NCBI RefSeq assembly: GCF_003203515.1
Contig: NZ_BGNG01000008.1
Location: 1-64,000, forward strand
Direction: 5' to 3'
From: Glaciecola sp. KUL10
GTDB lineage: Bacteria > Pseudomonadota > Gammaproteobacteria > Enterobacterales > Alteromonadaceae
DNA length: 64,000 nucleotides
Positions 1 through 9,236 of the stretch are shown here, one piece after another. The first letter of the stretch is position 1. Every line of letters begins with the position of its first letter. The position numbers were made by a program, and so were the translations under genes. Under the pieces are notes generated by a model. That model ran no database searches, had not been told where the DNA came from, and saw only the letters and a list, made by a program, of their open reading frames with translations.

Positions 1-281
1 AACTTATTAGCAAGAATGCCGAATATACACAATCGTACAGCTGTTTCATCTCACCAACCTATGTATCCTAAAACCTTGTTATACAACGTTTAAATCAACA
101 ATACCAATGAATCAAAGCTTAAACAGGCCTGTATTTAGCGAGCCTGGGTAAAGCGGGTTTTCTCGCTATGTACACTTTTACTTTTAAGTAACTGATTTTT
201 ATAAATATTCATGCATTCCACTTTGCGGTTTAGCAAGTCATCAGATGTGGTATAGTGTGAAGACAGTCAGCTCTCTCACTA

Positions 282-1088
282 TTAGTTTTTCAATTCAGTT
301 TTTTTAATCAACAAATGACAATATTTTCCAATCCATTTATAAGGTGCTTTGCTCCCGTAGGTCTTTTCCATTTCATACAACGCTTCAAATTCATGTTCGA
401 CTTTTGATTTATCTAACATGTAATCATGAAAACAGCGGATACCAGCATGATGTATTACTTCAGCATTTGTGTTTTGTTTGATGAATTGAATTACTTCTTG
501 CGGTTTTTGTGGGTTATGAGGATTAAGCCTGACTGTATTACGTACTTTTAAACCTGATTTGACGTAGTCAAAATTCCCGTACAATACATTATTCAGTAGC
601 ATAGCGTCATAATTAAAAAAGCTGAGAGAAAGTATCCCACTTGGCTTTAATAGCTTGTCAATTATAAACTGAATGACTTCGAAGGGGTTTGGTAACCACT
701 CAAGAACGGCATGACATAAAACAAGATCAAAGTTTGTTTGCGTTGCCACTGCAGTATCAATATCTAAGATACCAGTTTGAATAATAGAACAATTATCAAA
801 CCCTTTGAGTCGCTCCCTTGCAATATCTAACACATCGTTTGATGAATCAATCAATGTGACTTTATGATCTCTTTGTGCAAAATCTCGGCTCATCATGCCT
901 GTTCCACCGCCAGCATCTAGGACAGTCAAAGCATGTTCACAATCTAGATATTTGGACAAGTAACCCAGTAATAGCCTATGCCGCAATTGCCCTTTACTCG
1001 TGCCGTAAATATTTTTATCGAACTTATTTGCGATCCCATCAAAGTTATGACGAGATAATGCTATTGGACGCTTTTTCTTTTTACCCAA
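282..1088 (-). CDS. cmoM: tRNA 5-carboxymethoxyuridine methyltransferase CmoM (SmtA)
   Basis: SAM-dependent methyltransferase expected to methylate 5-carboxymethoxyuridine at the wobble position of tRNA, in the cytoplasm. Seen: the N-terminal FDGIANKFDKNIYGTSKGQLR block and the SAM-binding LDAGGGTGMMSR motif, followed by LCHAVLEWLPNP, NFDYVKSGLK and CFHDYM, which line up with E. coli CmoM over its whole length. The open frame reaches a TTG at 1145, but that would overlap the Nif3-like gene by 44 nt. A TTG at 1088, with GAG about 8 nt upstream and just past the neighbour's stop, gives 268 residues, close to the 261 of E. coli, so I chose it. The N-terminus remains uncertain. It is probably co-transcribed with the upstream Nif3-like gene. 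Function is sure from family resemblance; the start is not. Confidence 0.9.
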   Translation of the reverse strand: MGKKKKRPIALSRHNFDGIANKFDKNIYGTSKGQLRHRLLLGYLSKYLDCEHALTVLDAGGGTGMMSRDFAQRDHKVTLIDSSNDVLDIARERLKGFDNCSIIQTGILDIDTAVATQTNFDLVLCHAVLEWLPNPFEVIQFIIDKLLKPSGILSLSFFNYDAMLLNNVLYGNFDYVKSGLKVRNTVRLNPHNPQKPQEVIQFIKQNTNAEVIHHAGIRCFHDYMLDKSKVEHEFEALYEMEKTYGSKAPYKWIGKYCHLLIKKTELKN

Positions 1089-1101
1089 ACTTAAATACTC
1101 G

Positions 1102-1863
1102 TCATGCTGGGTTGTCACAATCAATAAATGTAACGTCCAAACCAAATTCGTTTGCCAAGTACTCGCCTACAGCTTTTGCACCATAACGTTCTGTGGCGTG
1201 ATGTCCTGCAGCAATAAAGTGAATATTTTGTTCTTGTGCGCTATGCACTGTTTGCTCGGAGATTTCTCCACTAATAAAGACATCAATGTCTTTACCTACC
1301 ACATCATCTATGTAGCCCTGTCCCCCTCCAGTGCACCATGCAACTTTCTTGATAGACTTGTTTGCATATGGACTCTCTATTACTGTGGGCTTTCTCGCTA
1401 GTTTCATTTCTATTTTGTTTGCAAAGCTCGCAAGCGATAAAGTGTCAGTTAGCTCTCCCGACATTACAATTCCATTAGGCTTAAATCCTTCAAGCGCTTT
1501 TATATTGTTCAGCGATAGTAGGCATCCGAGTTGTGCATTATTCCCCAGCGTTGGATGAATATCGATTGGTAAATGATATGCAAAAAGATTGATGTCATGT
1601 TTTAAAAGCGTTTTGATGCGTGCTTTTTTCATGCCTATTATTTGAGCACTTTCATTTTTCCAAAAATAACCGTGATGGACCAAAATCGTGTCAGCGTTAC
1701 ATTTAATTGCGCTCTCGATAAGCTGCATCGATGCTGTAACACCTGTGACAATTCTGTTGATTTCTATCGAACCCTCGACTTGTAGGCCATTTGGACAATA
1801 ATCATTGACCAAATCTGGTCGTAATAGTTGATTCAACGCTTGCTCTAGCTCGTTTCTTAGCAC
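1102..1863 (-). CDS. Nif3-like dinuclear metal-centre protein (YbgI family)
   Basis: 253 residues, the same size as E. coli YbgI, a hexameric toroid that binds two metal ions; the physiological reaction is not settled for the family. Seen: YCPNGLQVEG near the N-terminus, VHHGYFWKNE (metal-binding histidines), HLPIDIHPTLGNNAQLG, the central WCTGGGQGYIDD, FISGEISEQTVHSAQEQ and the C-terminal AAGHHATERYGAKAVGEYL and VTFIDCDNPA. All key blocks are present, so it looks intact. The start codon is GTG at 1863, with AGAGG six nt upstream. It is the first gene of a short leftward unit with cmoM; the 112-nt gap to the right is shared with a divergent gene. Confidence 0.93.
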   Translation of the reverse strand: MLRNELEQALNQLLRPDLVNDYCPNGLQVEGSIEINRIVTGVTASMQLIESAIKCNADTILVHHGYFWKNESAQIIGMKKARIKTLLKHDINLFAYHLPIDIHPTLGNNAQLGCLLSLNNIKALEGFKPNGIVMSGELTDTLSLASFANKIEMKLARKPTVIESPYANKSIKKVAWCTGGGQGYIDDVVGKDIDVFISGEISEQTVHSAQEQNIHFIAAGHHATERYGAKAVGEYLANEFGLDVTFIDCDNPA

Positions 1864-1975
1864 ATAAACCTCTGAAATATTATTTGATTAAACTGAAATT
1901 AGACATTTGCACAAAAACCAGTATAAACTGTTGTTATATTAACAAAACCACAACAAAAAAGGTTAATTACAAACC

Positions 1976-2320
1976 ATGAGCAAACTAGATAAAGACGCAG
2001 TTATTGCTAAGTTTACCGAAGCCTATCAAAATGCCAACGGTAAAGCGCCTGAAATTGAAGCTAAAGGCGGATGGTATAGCGTTGATGGCGGAAAAAACGT
2101 GCGTTTAGCACAGTTAGATGAACTAGCTGACAGTTTGGGTGCTGGAAGTGCACCTGCCAAAACGGAATCGTCAAATGCCAAAAAAGAAGTAGCACCTAAG
2201 AAACCAGCTGCAAAACCAAAAGCTAAGAAAGCTGTTAAATCTTCTTCTGGTTTTTCGGTAAAAGACTTCTATACTCAACAAATTAAAGAAGCTAATCCTG
2301 GCGTCAAAGCACCTCGCTAA
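1976..2320 (+). CDS. small Lys/Ala-rich protein of unknown function
   Basis: 114 residues. I do not recognise a characterised family. Seen: a mixed N-terminal segment (about 1-50) ending in GGWYSVDGGKNVRLAQLDELADSLG, a low-complexity middle (about 57-92) dominated by Lys, Ala and Pro, and a C-terminal FSVKDFYTQQIKEANPGVKAPR that again looks folded or conserved. There is no signal peptide or membrane segment. The basic linker would suit a nucleic-acid-associated protein, but that is only inference. AAAGG lies about 14 nt before the ATG, and a strong terminator follows within 25 nt, so it is probably a monocistronic real gene. Confidence 0.75.
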   Translation: MSKLDKDAVIAKFTEAYQNANGKAPEIEAKGGWYSVDGGKNVRLAQLDELADSLGAGSAPAKTESSNAKKEVAPKKPAAKPKAKKAVKSSSGFSVKDFYTQQIKEANPGVKAPR

Positions 2321-2341
2321 ATGATTGAGTTGAATTAGACA

Positions 2342-2380
2342 AAAAACCCCTTGTACAAATGTTTTGAGCAAGGGGTTTTT
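2342..2380. terminator. bidirectional rho-independent terminator
   Basis: A 12-bp perfect stem, AAAAACCCCTTG pairing with CAAGGGGTTTTT, separated by a 15-nt loop. A-run and T-run on the two sides let it serve both the rightward gene ending at 2320 and the leftward sohB side. Confidence 0.9.
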
Positions 2381-2467
2381 ACTATGTGCGCAATGCTCGT
2401 TCAGCTGCAATAGAGTGTTGTCCGAATAAGAATAAAGTACTCACAGCGATAGGAATTGTTCTAACCA

Positions 2468-3526
2468 TTAACGATAACTTCTATTACCTAATTCAATGAA
2501 CCGTTCCAAGGTGGACTGCATGGCGATGGATGCAGCAAAGCCCAATTTTTGAGCTAGCGTTTTCTTTTGTGCATATTTAATTTTGAACAACTTGAATTGG
2601 TCGTTTGCGTTCATTAAATAGTCATCTGATGTCTGAAGCTTGTCGACCAAATCAAGCTCAAGCGCACGTTGTCCATACCAATATTCACCAGTAGCAACTT
2701 TGTTTATGTCTAAATTGCGATTGGCGGAAACAAAGTCTTTAAATAAGACATGTACATCTTCGAGTTCTTCTTTGAATTTTTCGCGTCCTTCATCAGTGTT
2801 TTCGCCGAGTATCGTAAGTGTACGTTTAAATGCACCAGCTGTATGCTGCTCAAACTCAATATCGTTTTTCTTCAATAGCTTGTTAAAGTTTGGAAGCTGG
2901 GCTATTACGCCAATTGAGCCAATGATAGCAAACGGCGCAGCAATGAGTTCATCTGCGACACACGCCATCATGTAACCGCCACTGGCAGCAACCTTATCGA
3001 CACTTATCGTCAGCTTTAAACCTTTCTCTTTTATTCGCTGTAACTGTGAAGCCGCTAATCCATAGCCATGAACTACCCCACCTCCACTTTCTACTTTTAC
3101 TAATACTTCGTCGTCTTTTTCCGCGACACAAAGTACAGCGGTGATTTCTTCGCGAAGTTGTTCAACCTCATTTGCTTGCATTGACCCATTGAACTCAAGG
3201 ACAAACAAATTTGGTTTCTTATCTTTTTTAGATGCATCAGCGCTTGTATCGTCTTTCGTTTTTTTCTTTTTTTCTTTTTTCTCTTTCTTTTTCGCTTCTT
3301 TTTCTTCTTTCTCAAGTTGCTTTAATTCATCCTTAGTTAAAAGAACTTGCTTAGCTTGCAACTTCAGATCGTCAATATGGTCAGATATTGAGTCAAACTC
3401 TAAATTTCCAGCAGGTTGCTTTTGCTTGCTGCTCAGTCCCACAATGAATGCGACTACTGCAACGATAGCAACTACGATGGTAATGGCTTTAGCTAAAAAC
3501 ACACCATATTCAAATAAAAATTCCAA
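2468..3526 (-). CDS. sohB: S49 family protease SohB
   Basis: Inner-membrane, periplasm-facing serine protease of the SppA/SohB family (352 residues; E. coli 349). Seen: an N-terminal membrane anchor (about 7-30), then a highly charged Lys/Glu stretch (about 66-92), then the protease domain. The catalytic serine is S182 in DKVAASGGYMMAC and the lysine is K234 in HTAGAFKRTLT, matching the Ser-Lys dyad of the family. VHGYGLAASQLQR and NTDEGREKFKEELE are also conserved. The lysine-rich stretch gives an unusual A/T-rich run on the DNA (about 3255-3310). It is a single gene, flanked by terminators on both sides. Confidence 0.95.
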   Translation of the reverse strand: MEFLFEYGVFLAKAITIVVAIVAVVAFIVGLSSKQKQPAGNLEFDSISDHIDDLKLQAKQVLLTKDELKQLEKEEKEAKKKEKKEKKKKTKDDTSADASKKDKKPNLFVLEFNGSMQANEVEQLREEITAVLCVAEKDDEVLVKVESGGGVVHGYGLAASQLQRIKEKGLKLTISVDKVAASGGYMMACVADELIAAPFAIIGSIGVIAQLPNFNKLLKKNDIEFEQHTAGAFKRTLTILGENTDEGREKFKEELEDVHVLFKDFVSANRNLDINKVATGEYWYGQRALELDLVDKLQTSDDYLMNANDQFKLFKIKYAQKKTLAQKLGFAASIAMQSTLERFIELGNRSYR

Positions 3527-3580
3527 ACATTTACTCCTTCTTCGGCTTCACAGCTAACAATTGGGGCAAAGAGAAAAAAC

Positions 3581-3603
3581 AAAAGGGCCAAAAAGGCCCT
3601 TTT
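3581..3603 (-). terminator. rho-independent terminator after the lipase gene
   Basis: AAAAGGGCC and GGCCCTTTT form a 9-bp perfect stem around a five-A loop, 29 nt past the lipase stop on the leftward strand. It isolates the lipase from sohB. Confidence 0.88.
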
Positions 3604-3631
3604 AGGTATATCCTACTCTTTTAACGATTTT

Positions 3632-6226
3632 TTAATTAGCAACAACAGATTCGTTGTTTATAACAATCGCGCGCCCCTGAGAAGCAAGGAAACTTGCAAC
3701 TTGACTCTGCATCTCTACCGTAACTAGAGGGTCACTGGCAGGACTGAGGCTACTCGCATGCGCACCAGAATTAAATCTGACAATCGCATTAAGAGCATCG
3801 GTTCCCTGAACGGTGCTGACTACGCTTTGTGCCCCTAAAACAGAAACTAACGCTTCTTGACCACTGAGCGGCAATGCCGTTGTTGGCGGGATAACTAAAT
3901 CAGGAAATTTATCAGCGCCATTTCCAACCACAGTCATCATATGAACTGGCGTATTTTGACCAAGGTTACCGTAGTAATTGATTGAATCACCTGCATCGAC
4001 AACCGTTTGAGCGGCAAACGCAAACTGATTAAAAATTGCATTGACAGCTGCGCTCTGTTCGGCAGTAAGCCCTTCTAGAAACGCGTTTGAGAAGGCAATC
4101 AACTCAGCTTCTGTGGGTGCTCCATCTGCGAATCGAGCAGCAACAGCAGCTTGAAATTCTGGTAAACCTTGAGAAAGCAACAATGACTTGATCAAAGGTC
4201 CAAACGCAGGTGACTCCAACAAGAAGGTTGCTGTGCCGCCGCCAGGAGACTCTACCGAAGCCGCTTTAATCTCGAACATTGGATTGAACGCAGCTAATTG
4301 CCCTTCGAAACTAGTGTTTGCAACAGAGGCAAAATTACCACCTGTAATTGCACCTAAAGAAACCCCCATAACAGAAACGTTTTGAGCGTTTACACTTGCC
4401 ATTTGACCTAATGTTGCGTCGACAAAAGCATTCAAACCTAAACGCAAACCTAAAAGGTCAGAAACACTTTGTCGTAAGTTATCTCTCGCTGTCGGCAAGC
4501 TAGCAAGATTTAAATAATGAGTCGCGCTAACGGTCGTAGCATTTAACTCATCAATGCCGTCACCATTTAGGTCAAACCCTCTTGAACCATGAATCGGTTG
4601 GTCAATCGCGACAGTTGCAAACCCTGCCAAAGAGAGCGTTCCGCTAATGGCTAACATTGACTCTTTGTTAGATGTAATACCATGCGCAAGCACGACAACG
4701 GGCCAACCGCCATCCGGCATGCTTATTTGAAAACCTAAAGCAGCAGCAATAGCAGGATTAGGCATCGTAATTTGTACATCTAATGTCTCGAAACCCGCAA
4801 CACGCCCTTTAGGTTGAGGGATAGGGCTAAACTTAGTGAGGTTTCTGTCTTTATCAAGTAGCTCTCCATTTAAGCGGACATCATTTAATCCAACTTGCTG
4901 ACAAAGCGCGGCGTTTGGACCTGCTTCAGTTGCAGGTAACACTGCAGCAGCACCTTGCAAGACAATTCCGCTGTCACAAGCAGCTGTCCAAAATTCATTA
5001 ATAGGTGCAAGTGGATTGTCTAAACTAGGTACAGGAGAATAGTACGGGAGTGTTATACTTCCCTCTAAACGGTTTGCTGCACAGAAAGCACCTGCTTGTT
5101 GAATAATACCCGTAGCAACACCTGCTGCAAATTCGTTAACTTGAGGAATTGGACTGCCGAAACCGCCCGCGGCGGCCGTAAACAAGCCGCTACAAGTTGT
5201 AAATCCAGAAAAATCACTTGCTTGAATGGCTGGAACCAACGGTGCGGCTTCTGGTGGAAGTGTGCTAATGCCAAACTGGACAGCACCCTGCACTGTTTGC
5301 TCACTGACCAATCCCAATAATTCCATTGCATTTGGCTTTTCTGCTGCATCTCTTGCGACGATTGCAGGAAGCTCGAGGCCAGCAGTTGGGTCACCAACCG
5401 CTGCTTTTTGAGCAAATCCAGCGATCATCAATTGCTTAACCGTTTCTAAAACAGTCGTCGTTGACTGTGTTGTAAAAGCAGAAACGTAAGTTATTTGGTC
5501 GCGATTTAGACCGACGGCTGATAAAGCGTCTATGTGAGTATTGATAAGAGTTTGTAGACTCAATTGACTTTCCGAGGCCAATGGATTTGTTGTAATGTCT
5601 TGTTTAACTAAATCCCAAGTCGTAGACCCCTCAACCGATTTGCCCGAAGTATCTCGAAGGTCATCGGTCATTACTAACACATGTCCTTGAGCGGGTTTGA
5701 AAGGTTTAAGCGGTACCACTGTAATGGTATTTTCATCAGCTAAGCTGAGCACATAATCAACACCAAACGTTAGTTTATCACCAACTTTACAACCCGCGCT
5801 TGGAATTGCAACAGCCAAACATTCTGGGTCATTGATATCTAATCCTAAGGTTGCTTCATATATGTGAACGCCAGCTGAAAGTGTTGCACTATCAAGAGCA
5901 ACGCCCGGCGCAGTAATGACATCAATCACGAAAGGTTGGTTAGTTGACCAACCGTCTAAGACATTTAATGCATTTTGAGGATCGCCGAAGTCAGTTGGGT
6001 CAGCGACAGGGATATTAAGTGTGTAGTCAAAAAATCCATCATCACCAGGCAACATCAAAAGGTCATTTGGTATATTTAAGTTACCAGCGGCCGGATCGAA
6101 CACGATACGAGAGATTGGTGTTTGAATGGGTGTTTCCGCGCGGAGGTCTTGGATTGATTCATCACCACCACATCCTGCGAGACCCAAAGCAGCTACAACA
6201 CTCGTGCTCACTAACAGTTTTTTCAT
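3632..6226 (-). CDS. VolA/Pla-1/cef-family extracellular lipase lipoprotein
   Basis: 864-residue lipoprotein with a signal peptide and lipobox LAGC (Cys19, followed by GGDE, so no Asp at +2 and outer membrane expected by the E. coli rule). Seen: the long N-terminal region of the Pla-1/cef lipase family (SRIVFDPAAGNLNIPNDLL), an alpha/beta-hydrolase domain with VVVLAHGITSNKES (oxyanion region) and the nucleophile elbow GVSLG (Ser623), and a late GAHASSL histidine. Known relatives include the Vibrio cholerae surface lysophospholipase VolA, which frees fatty acids for FadL uptake. I infer a similar role for lipid or lysolipid breakdown at the cell surface. A FadR-like site about 95 nt upstream supports a link to fatty acid metabolism. 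No fadL is adjacent here. Confidence 0.88.
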   Translation of the reverse strand: MKKLLVSTSVVAALGLAGCGGDESIQDLRAETPIQTPISRIVFDPAAGNLNIPNDLLMLPGDDGFFDYTLNIPVADPTDFGDPQNALNVLDGWSTNQPFVIDVITAPGVALDSATLSAGVHIYEATLGLDINDPECLAVAIPSAGCKVGDKLTFGVDYVLSLADENTITVVPLKPFKPAQGHVLVMTDDLRDTSGKSVEGSTTWDLVKQDITTNPLASESQLSLQTLINTHIDALSAVGLNRDQITYVSAFTTQSTTTVLETVKQLMIAGFAQKAAVGDPTAGLELPAIVARDAAEKPNAMELLGLVSEQTVQGAVQFGISTLPPEAAPLVPAIQASDFSGFTTCSGLFTAAAGGFGSPIPQVNEFAAGVATGIIQQAGAFCAANRLEGSITLPYYSPVPSLDNPLAPINEFWTAACDSGIVLQGAAAVLPATEAGPNAALCQQVGLNDVRLNGELLDKDRNLTKFSPIPQPKGRVAGFETLDVQITMPNPAIAAALGFQISMPDGGWPVVVLAHGITSNKESMLAISGTLSLAGFATVAIDQPIHGSRGFDLNGDGIDELNATTVSATHYLNLASLPTARDNLRQSVSDLLGLRLGLNAFVDATLGQMASVNAQNVSVMGVSLGAITGGNFASVANTSFEGQLAAFNPMFEIKAASVESPGGGTATFLLESPAFGPLIKSLLLSQGLPEFQAAVAARFADGAPTEAELIAFSNAFLEGLTAEQSAAVNAIFNQFAFAAQTVVDAGDSINYYGNLGQNTPVHMMTVVGNGADKFPDLVIPPTTALPLSGQEALVSVLGAQSVVSTVQGTDALNAIVRFNSGAHASSLSPASDPLVTVEMQSQVASFLASQGRAIVINNESVVAN

Positions 6227-6539
6227 TCTTTCTCCCCACTTGCTTGCGCTAGATAATGACGCGAGCTTTATATTTTTAAGTCATATTGATAAATCACTTC
6301 TTGTTGCATCTGTCTTTCCAACAAGTATGACCAGTTCATTTTTGTTAATAGTATTGGCTTTGTTAGCAATATGCAAAGGTTTGTTAACGGCTTGTAAGCA
6401 ATTTATGATTCAAGCGCTCAAATAAACAGCGATTTTGAGTCATTGCATCAATGCATGCACAAATACAAGCTGTTGAATTAAATGATAGTACGTTAATATT
6501 CAAGTATTCGATTTTATTTATTAACATTCATACAAAAGC
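6227..6539. other. divergent promoter region, lipase / yciK
   Basis: 313 nt between two divergently transcribed genes. It holds the FadR-like site listed separately and presumably both promoters. I see no credible gene; the short open frames lack ribosome sites and protein-like composition. Confidence 0.6.
6320..6336 (-). promoter_or_regulatory. FadR-like operator upstream of the lipase gene
   Basis: On the leftward strand the sequence reads AACTGGTCATACTTGTT. This agrees at 15 of 17 positions with the FadR-type pattern AACTGGTCCGACTTGTT as I know it from enterobacteria. It lies about 95 nt before the lipase start, where a repressor or activator could act. The match was made by eye, not with a scored matrix. 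Confidence 0.5.
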
Positions 6540-7289
6540 ATGCTTCATTTAGAATTTTCTGCAAATGCAGACACATTAAAAAACAAAGTAATATTAGTGA
6601 CAGGCGCTGGGGATGGCATTGGCAAACAAGCAGCACTAAGCTACGCTCAAGCCGGTGCAAATGTTGTACTATTGGGAAAGACTGTTTCTAAATTAGAACA
6701 GGTTTATGACGAAATAATGGCACAAGGTTTAGTAGAGCCCTCGATTATCCCCCTCGATTTGATGGGCGCGACACCTCAGCACTACAAAGACATGGCAAGC
6801 ACAATCAAATCTCAGTTGGGCGGCTTAGATGGTGTTTTGTTTAACGCTAGTTTGCTAGGCAACCTTTGCCCATTTGAACAGATAAAGGCATCTGAGTATG
6901 AAGAAGTCATGCAAGTTAATGTGAATAGTAAATTTCATATCATGCAAGCGCTCTTACCTGTTTTGAAAGAGAGTAATGCCGCTTCTGTAATCTTCACTAC
7001 CTCATCAGTTGGGCGCAATGGCCGTGCATTCTGGGGCACTTATTCAATATCAAAATTTGCAACCGAAGGAATGATGCAAATACTTGCTGATGAAAATAAG
7101 AAGTCATCAGTACGGTTTAACTGCATTAATCCAGGTGCGACAAGAACCAACATGAGAGCAAAAGCGTATCCAGCAGAAAAGCCTGAGAGCTTAAAAACAC
7201 CTTTAGATATTATGCCCTCTTATTTGTATTTAATGGCCGATGCGAGCAAATCTGTCAATGGTCAGAGTTTAGATTGCCAGCCAAAATAG
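6540..7289 (+). CDS. yciK: YciK family short-chain dehydrogenase/reductase
   Basis: 249-residue SDR close to E. coli YciK (252), a cytoplasmic NAD(P)-dependent oxidoreductase whose substrate is not established. Seen: the nucleotide-binding TGAGDGIGKQAAL near the N-terminus, FNASLLG (NAG equivalent), the catalytic serine in TTSSVGRNGRAFWG, the YSISK Tyr/Lys pair, and CINPGATRTNMRAKAYP, which is characteristic of YciK. The ribosome site before the ATG at 6540 is weak, but the N-terminus aligns with the family. A terminator follows directly, so it is transcribed alone. Confidence 0.93.
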   Translation: MLHLEFSANADTLKNKVILVTGAGDGIGKQAALSYAQAGANVVLLGKTVSKLEQVYDEIMAQGLVEPSIIPLDLMGATPQHYKDMASTIKSQLGGLDGVLFNASLLGNLCPFEQIKASEYEEVMQVNVNSKFHIMQALLPVLKESNAASVIFTTSSVGRNGRAFWGTYSISKFATEGMMQILADENKKSSVRFNCINPGATRTNMRAKAYPAEKPESLKTPLDIMPSYLYLMADASKSVNGQSLDCQPK

Positions 7290-7294
7290 ATAAT

Positions 7295-7324
7295 AAAAAA
7301 CGGGCTCTAGAAGCCCGTTTTTTT
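7295..7324. terminator. bidirectional terminator between yciK and glnS
   Basis: CGGGCT and AGCCCG form a stem around a 5-nt loop, flanked by six A on the left and seven T on the right. It sits between convergent genes and can stop transcription from both sides. Confidence 0.9.
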
Positions 7325-7375
7325 CGTTTTGTTACTATTATTGTAGCAACAGCCAAAACCAGTTATCAAAGATGA

Positions 7376-9037
7376 TTACTGGCTTCTTTCCCAAGTATCT
7401 CTTAAGCCGACTGTTCTATTAAAAACCAACTGTTGTTCAGATGAGTCTTTATCAACACAGAAATATCCAGTGCGCTCAAATTGAAACGCCGATGCAAGTT
7501 CTGCTTCAGCCAAAGACGGCTCAACTACACCTTGTTTAATGGTCAAGGACTCAGGGTTAATTGCGGCAGTGAAGTCTTCTTCAGCTGCTGGATTTGGGAC
7601 ATTAAATAAACGGTCATATAATCGGATTTCAGCATTTATGCCGTGCTCTGCACTTACCCAATGAATCACGCCTTTTACCTTCCTTCCGTCTGCAGGATCG
7701 ACACCAAGTGTTTGTTCGTCATAAGTACAATAAACAGTGGTCACTTCGCCTGATTCATCAGTGTCAACTCTATCAGCCCTCACCACATAAGCATTTCTAA
7801 GGCGCACTTCTTTATTCAACACTAATCGTTTGAACTTTTTGTTAGCTTCAATTCTAAAGTCTTCTTTTTCAATAAAGATTTCTTTAGTAAACGGAACGCT
7901 TCGAGTGCTCATTGACTCATCATTAGGATGATTGGGTGCATCCAGTATCTCTGTTTTATCTTGCGGATAATTTTCGATGACTAGCTTAAGCGGCTCAAGT
8001 ACCGCCATGCGTCGAGGGGCGCTTTGGTTTAATTCGTCGCGAATACATGCTTCGAGCATTCCCATTTCAACCATATTGTCCATTTTGGTCACACCGATAC
8101 GCAAACAAAACTCACGTAATGCTGATGGTGTGTAACCTCGGCGTCTAATCCCTGCAATGGTGGGCATACGAGGATCATCCCAACCAGAGACATGTGCTTC
8201 GTCGACGAGTTGAATCAATTTACGTTTCGACAAAACGGTGTATTCAAGATTTAGCCTTGAAAATTCATACTGACGTGGTGTGCAATCGATACTGATATTT
8301 TCGATGACCCAATCGTATAAACGGCGGTTGTCTTGGAACTCCAAGGTACATAATGAATGGCTAATGCCTTCAATCGCATCAGAAATACAGTGAGTAAAGT
8401 CGTACATAGGATAAATGCACCACTTGTCACCTGTTTGATGATGATGTGCAAATTTGACGCGGTAAATTACCGGGTCGCGCATGCACATAAACGAAGACGT
8501 CATGTCAATTTTTGCACGTAGGCTACATTCACCTTCTTTGTATTCACCCTGACGCATTTTTTCGAAATGCGCTAAGTTTTCTTCAACACTCGTATCTCGG
8601 TATGGACTATTTGTACCCGGTGCAGTAAGCGTTCCACGCATTTCGCGCATTTTTTCCTGAGAGCTAAAGTCAACATATGCTAGGCCTTTTTCGATAAGCT
8701 CAACTGCATAGCCATGAAGCTGATCAAAGTAGTTAGATGAGTATCTTTCTTCCCCATCCCACTCAAAACCTAACCAACTGACATCTTCTTTAATCGAATT
8801 GACGTAATCGATGTCTTCTTTTTCTGGATTTGTATCATCAAAGCGAAGATTACACGTTCCTTTATAATCTTGAGCAATACCAAAATTGAGGCAGATAGAC
8901 TTCGCATGACCGATGTGTAAATAACCGTTCGGTTCAGGTGGAAAACGAGTAGCAACAGAATCATGTAACCCATTGCTCAAATCTTTATCGATAATTTGAC
9001 GAATAAAATTGGTCGGACGTAGTTCAGTCTCGGCCAT
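7376..9037 (-). CDS. glnS: glutaminyl-tRNA synthetase
   Basis: 553-residue class I aminoacyl-tRNA synthetase that charges tRNA(Gln), essential and cytoplasmic. Seen: the [16 protein letters not shown] block with the HIGH motif at 41-44, [11 protein letters not shown], the [19 protein letters not shown] block typical of GlnRS/GluRS, the KMSKS-type VLSKRKL near 270, and the C-terminal anticodon-binding beta barrels ([20 protein letters not shown]). Length and motifs match E. coli GlnS without gaps. Single gene with a 199-nt leader region shared with a divergent regulator. Confidence 0.98.
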   Translation of the reverse strand: MAETELRPTNFIRQIIDKDLSNGLHDSVATRFPPEPNGYLHIGHAKSICLNFGIAQDYKGTCNLRFDDTNPEKEDIDYVNSIKEDVSWLGFEWDGEERYSSNYFDQLHGYAVELIEKGLAYVDFSSQEKMREMRGTLTAPGTNSPYRDTSVEENLAHFEKMRQGEYKEGECSLRAKIDMTSSFMCMRDPVIYRVKFAHHHQTGDKWCIYPMYDFTHCISDAIEGISHSLCTLEFQDNRRLYDWVIENISIDCTPRQYEFSRLNLEYTVLSKRKLIQLVDEAHVSGWDDPRMPTIAGIRRRGYTPSALREFCLRIGVTKMDNMVEMGMLEACIRDELNQSAPRRMAVLEPLKLVIENYPQDKTEILDAPNHPNDESMSTRSVPFTKEIFIEKEDFRIEANKKFKRLVLNKEVRLRNAYVVRADRVDTDESGEVTTVYCTYDEQTLGVDPADGRKVKGVIHWVSAEHGINAEIRLYDRLFNVPNPAAEEDFTAAINPESLTIKQGVVEPSLAEAELASAFQFERTGYFCVDKDSSEQQLVFNRTVGLRDTWERSQ

Positions 9038-9236
9038 ATAAAAAATTCCTTATTTGAAAGCAGTTCAAAAAACTTTGAGAGTATATCATTTTGAGACTGC
9101 AACAATAGTGGCAATTACGTATTTTGCTACTGCAATGTCACTAAGTAATTGAATTATTTGAGCAGACTAGTGTATAAGATACATATAATAACTGATAAGA
9201 CCTCTATCAAGCTTATATTTAAGGCGGTTTTGCAAG

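Noticed and set aside
1-93. short rightward open frame at the left edge
   Set aside because: About 30 codons with no recognisable sequence and another frame also open; not enough to claim the end of a gene.
1493-1506. AAGCGCTT core inside the Nif3-like gene
   Set aside because: It is inside a coding sequence and lacks the flanking operator bases; an 8-mer is expected about once in a window this size.
3100-3315. Lys/Arg-rich frame within sohB
   Set aside because: A frame shadow of the A/T-rich lysine stretch of SohB.
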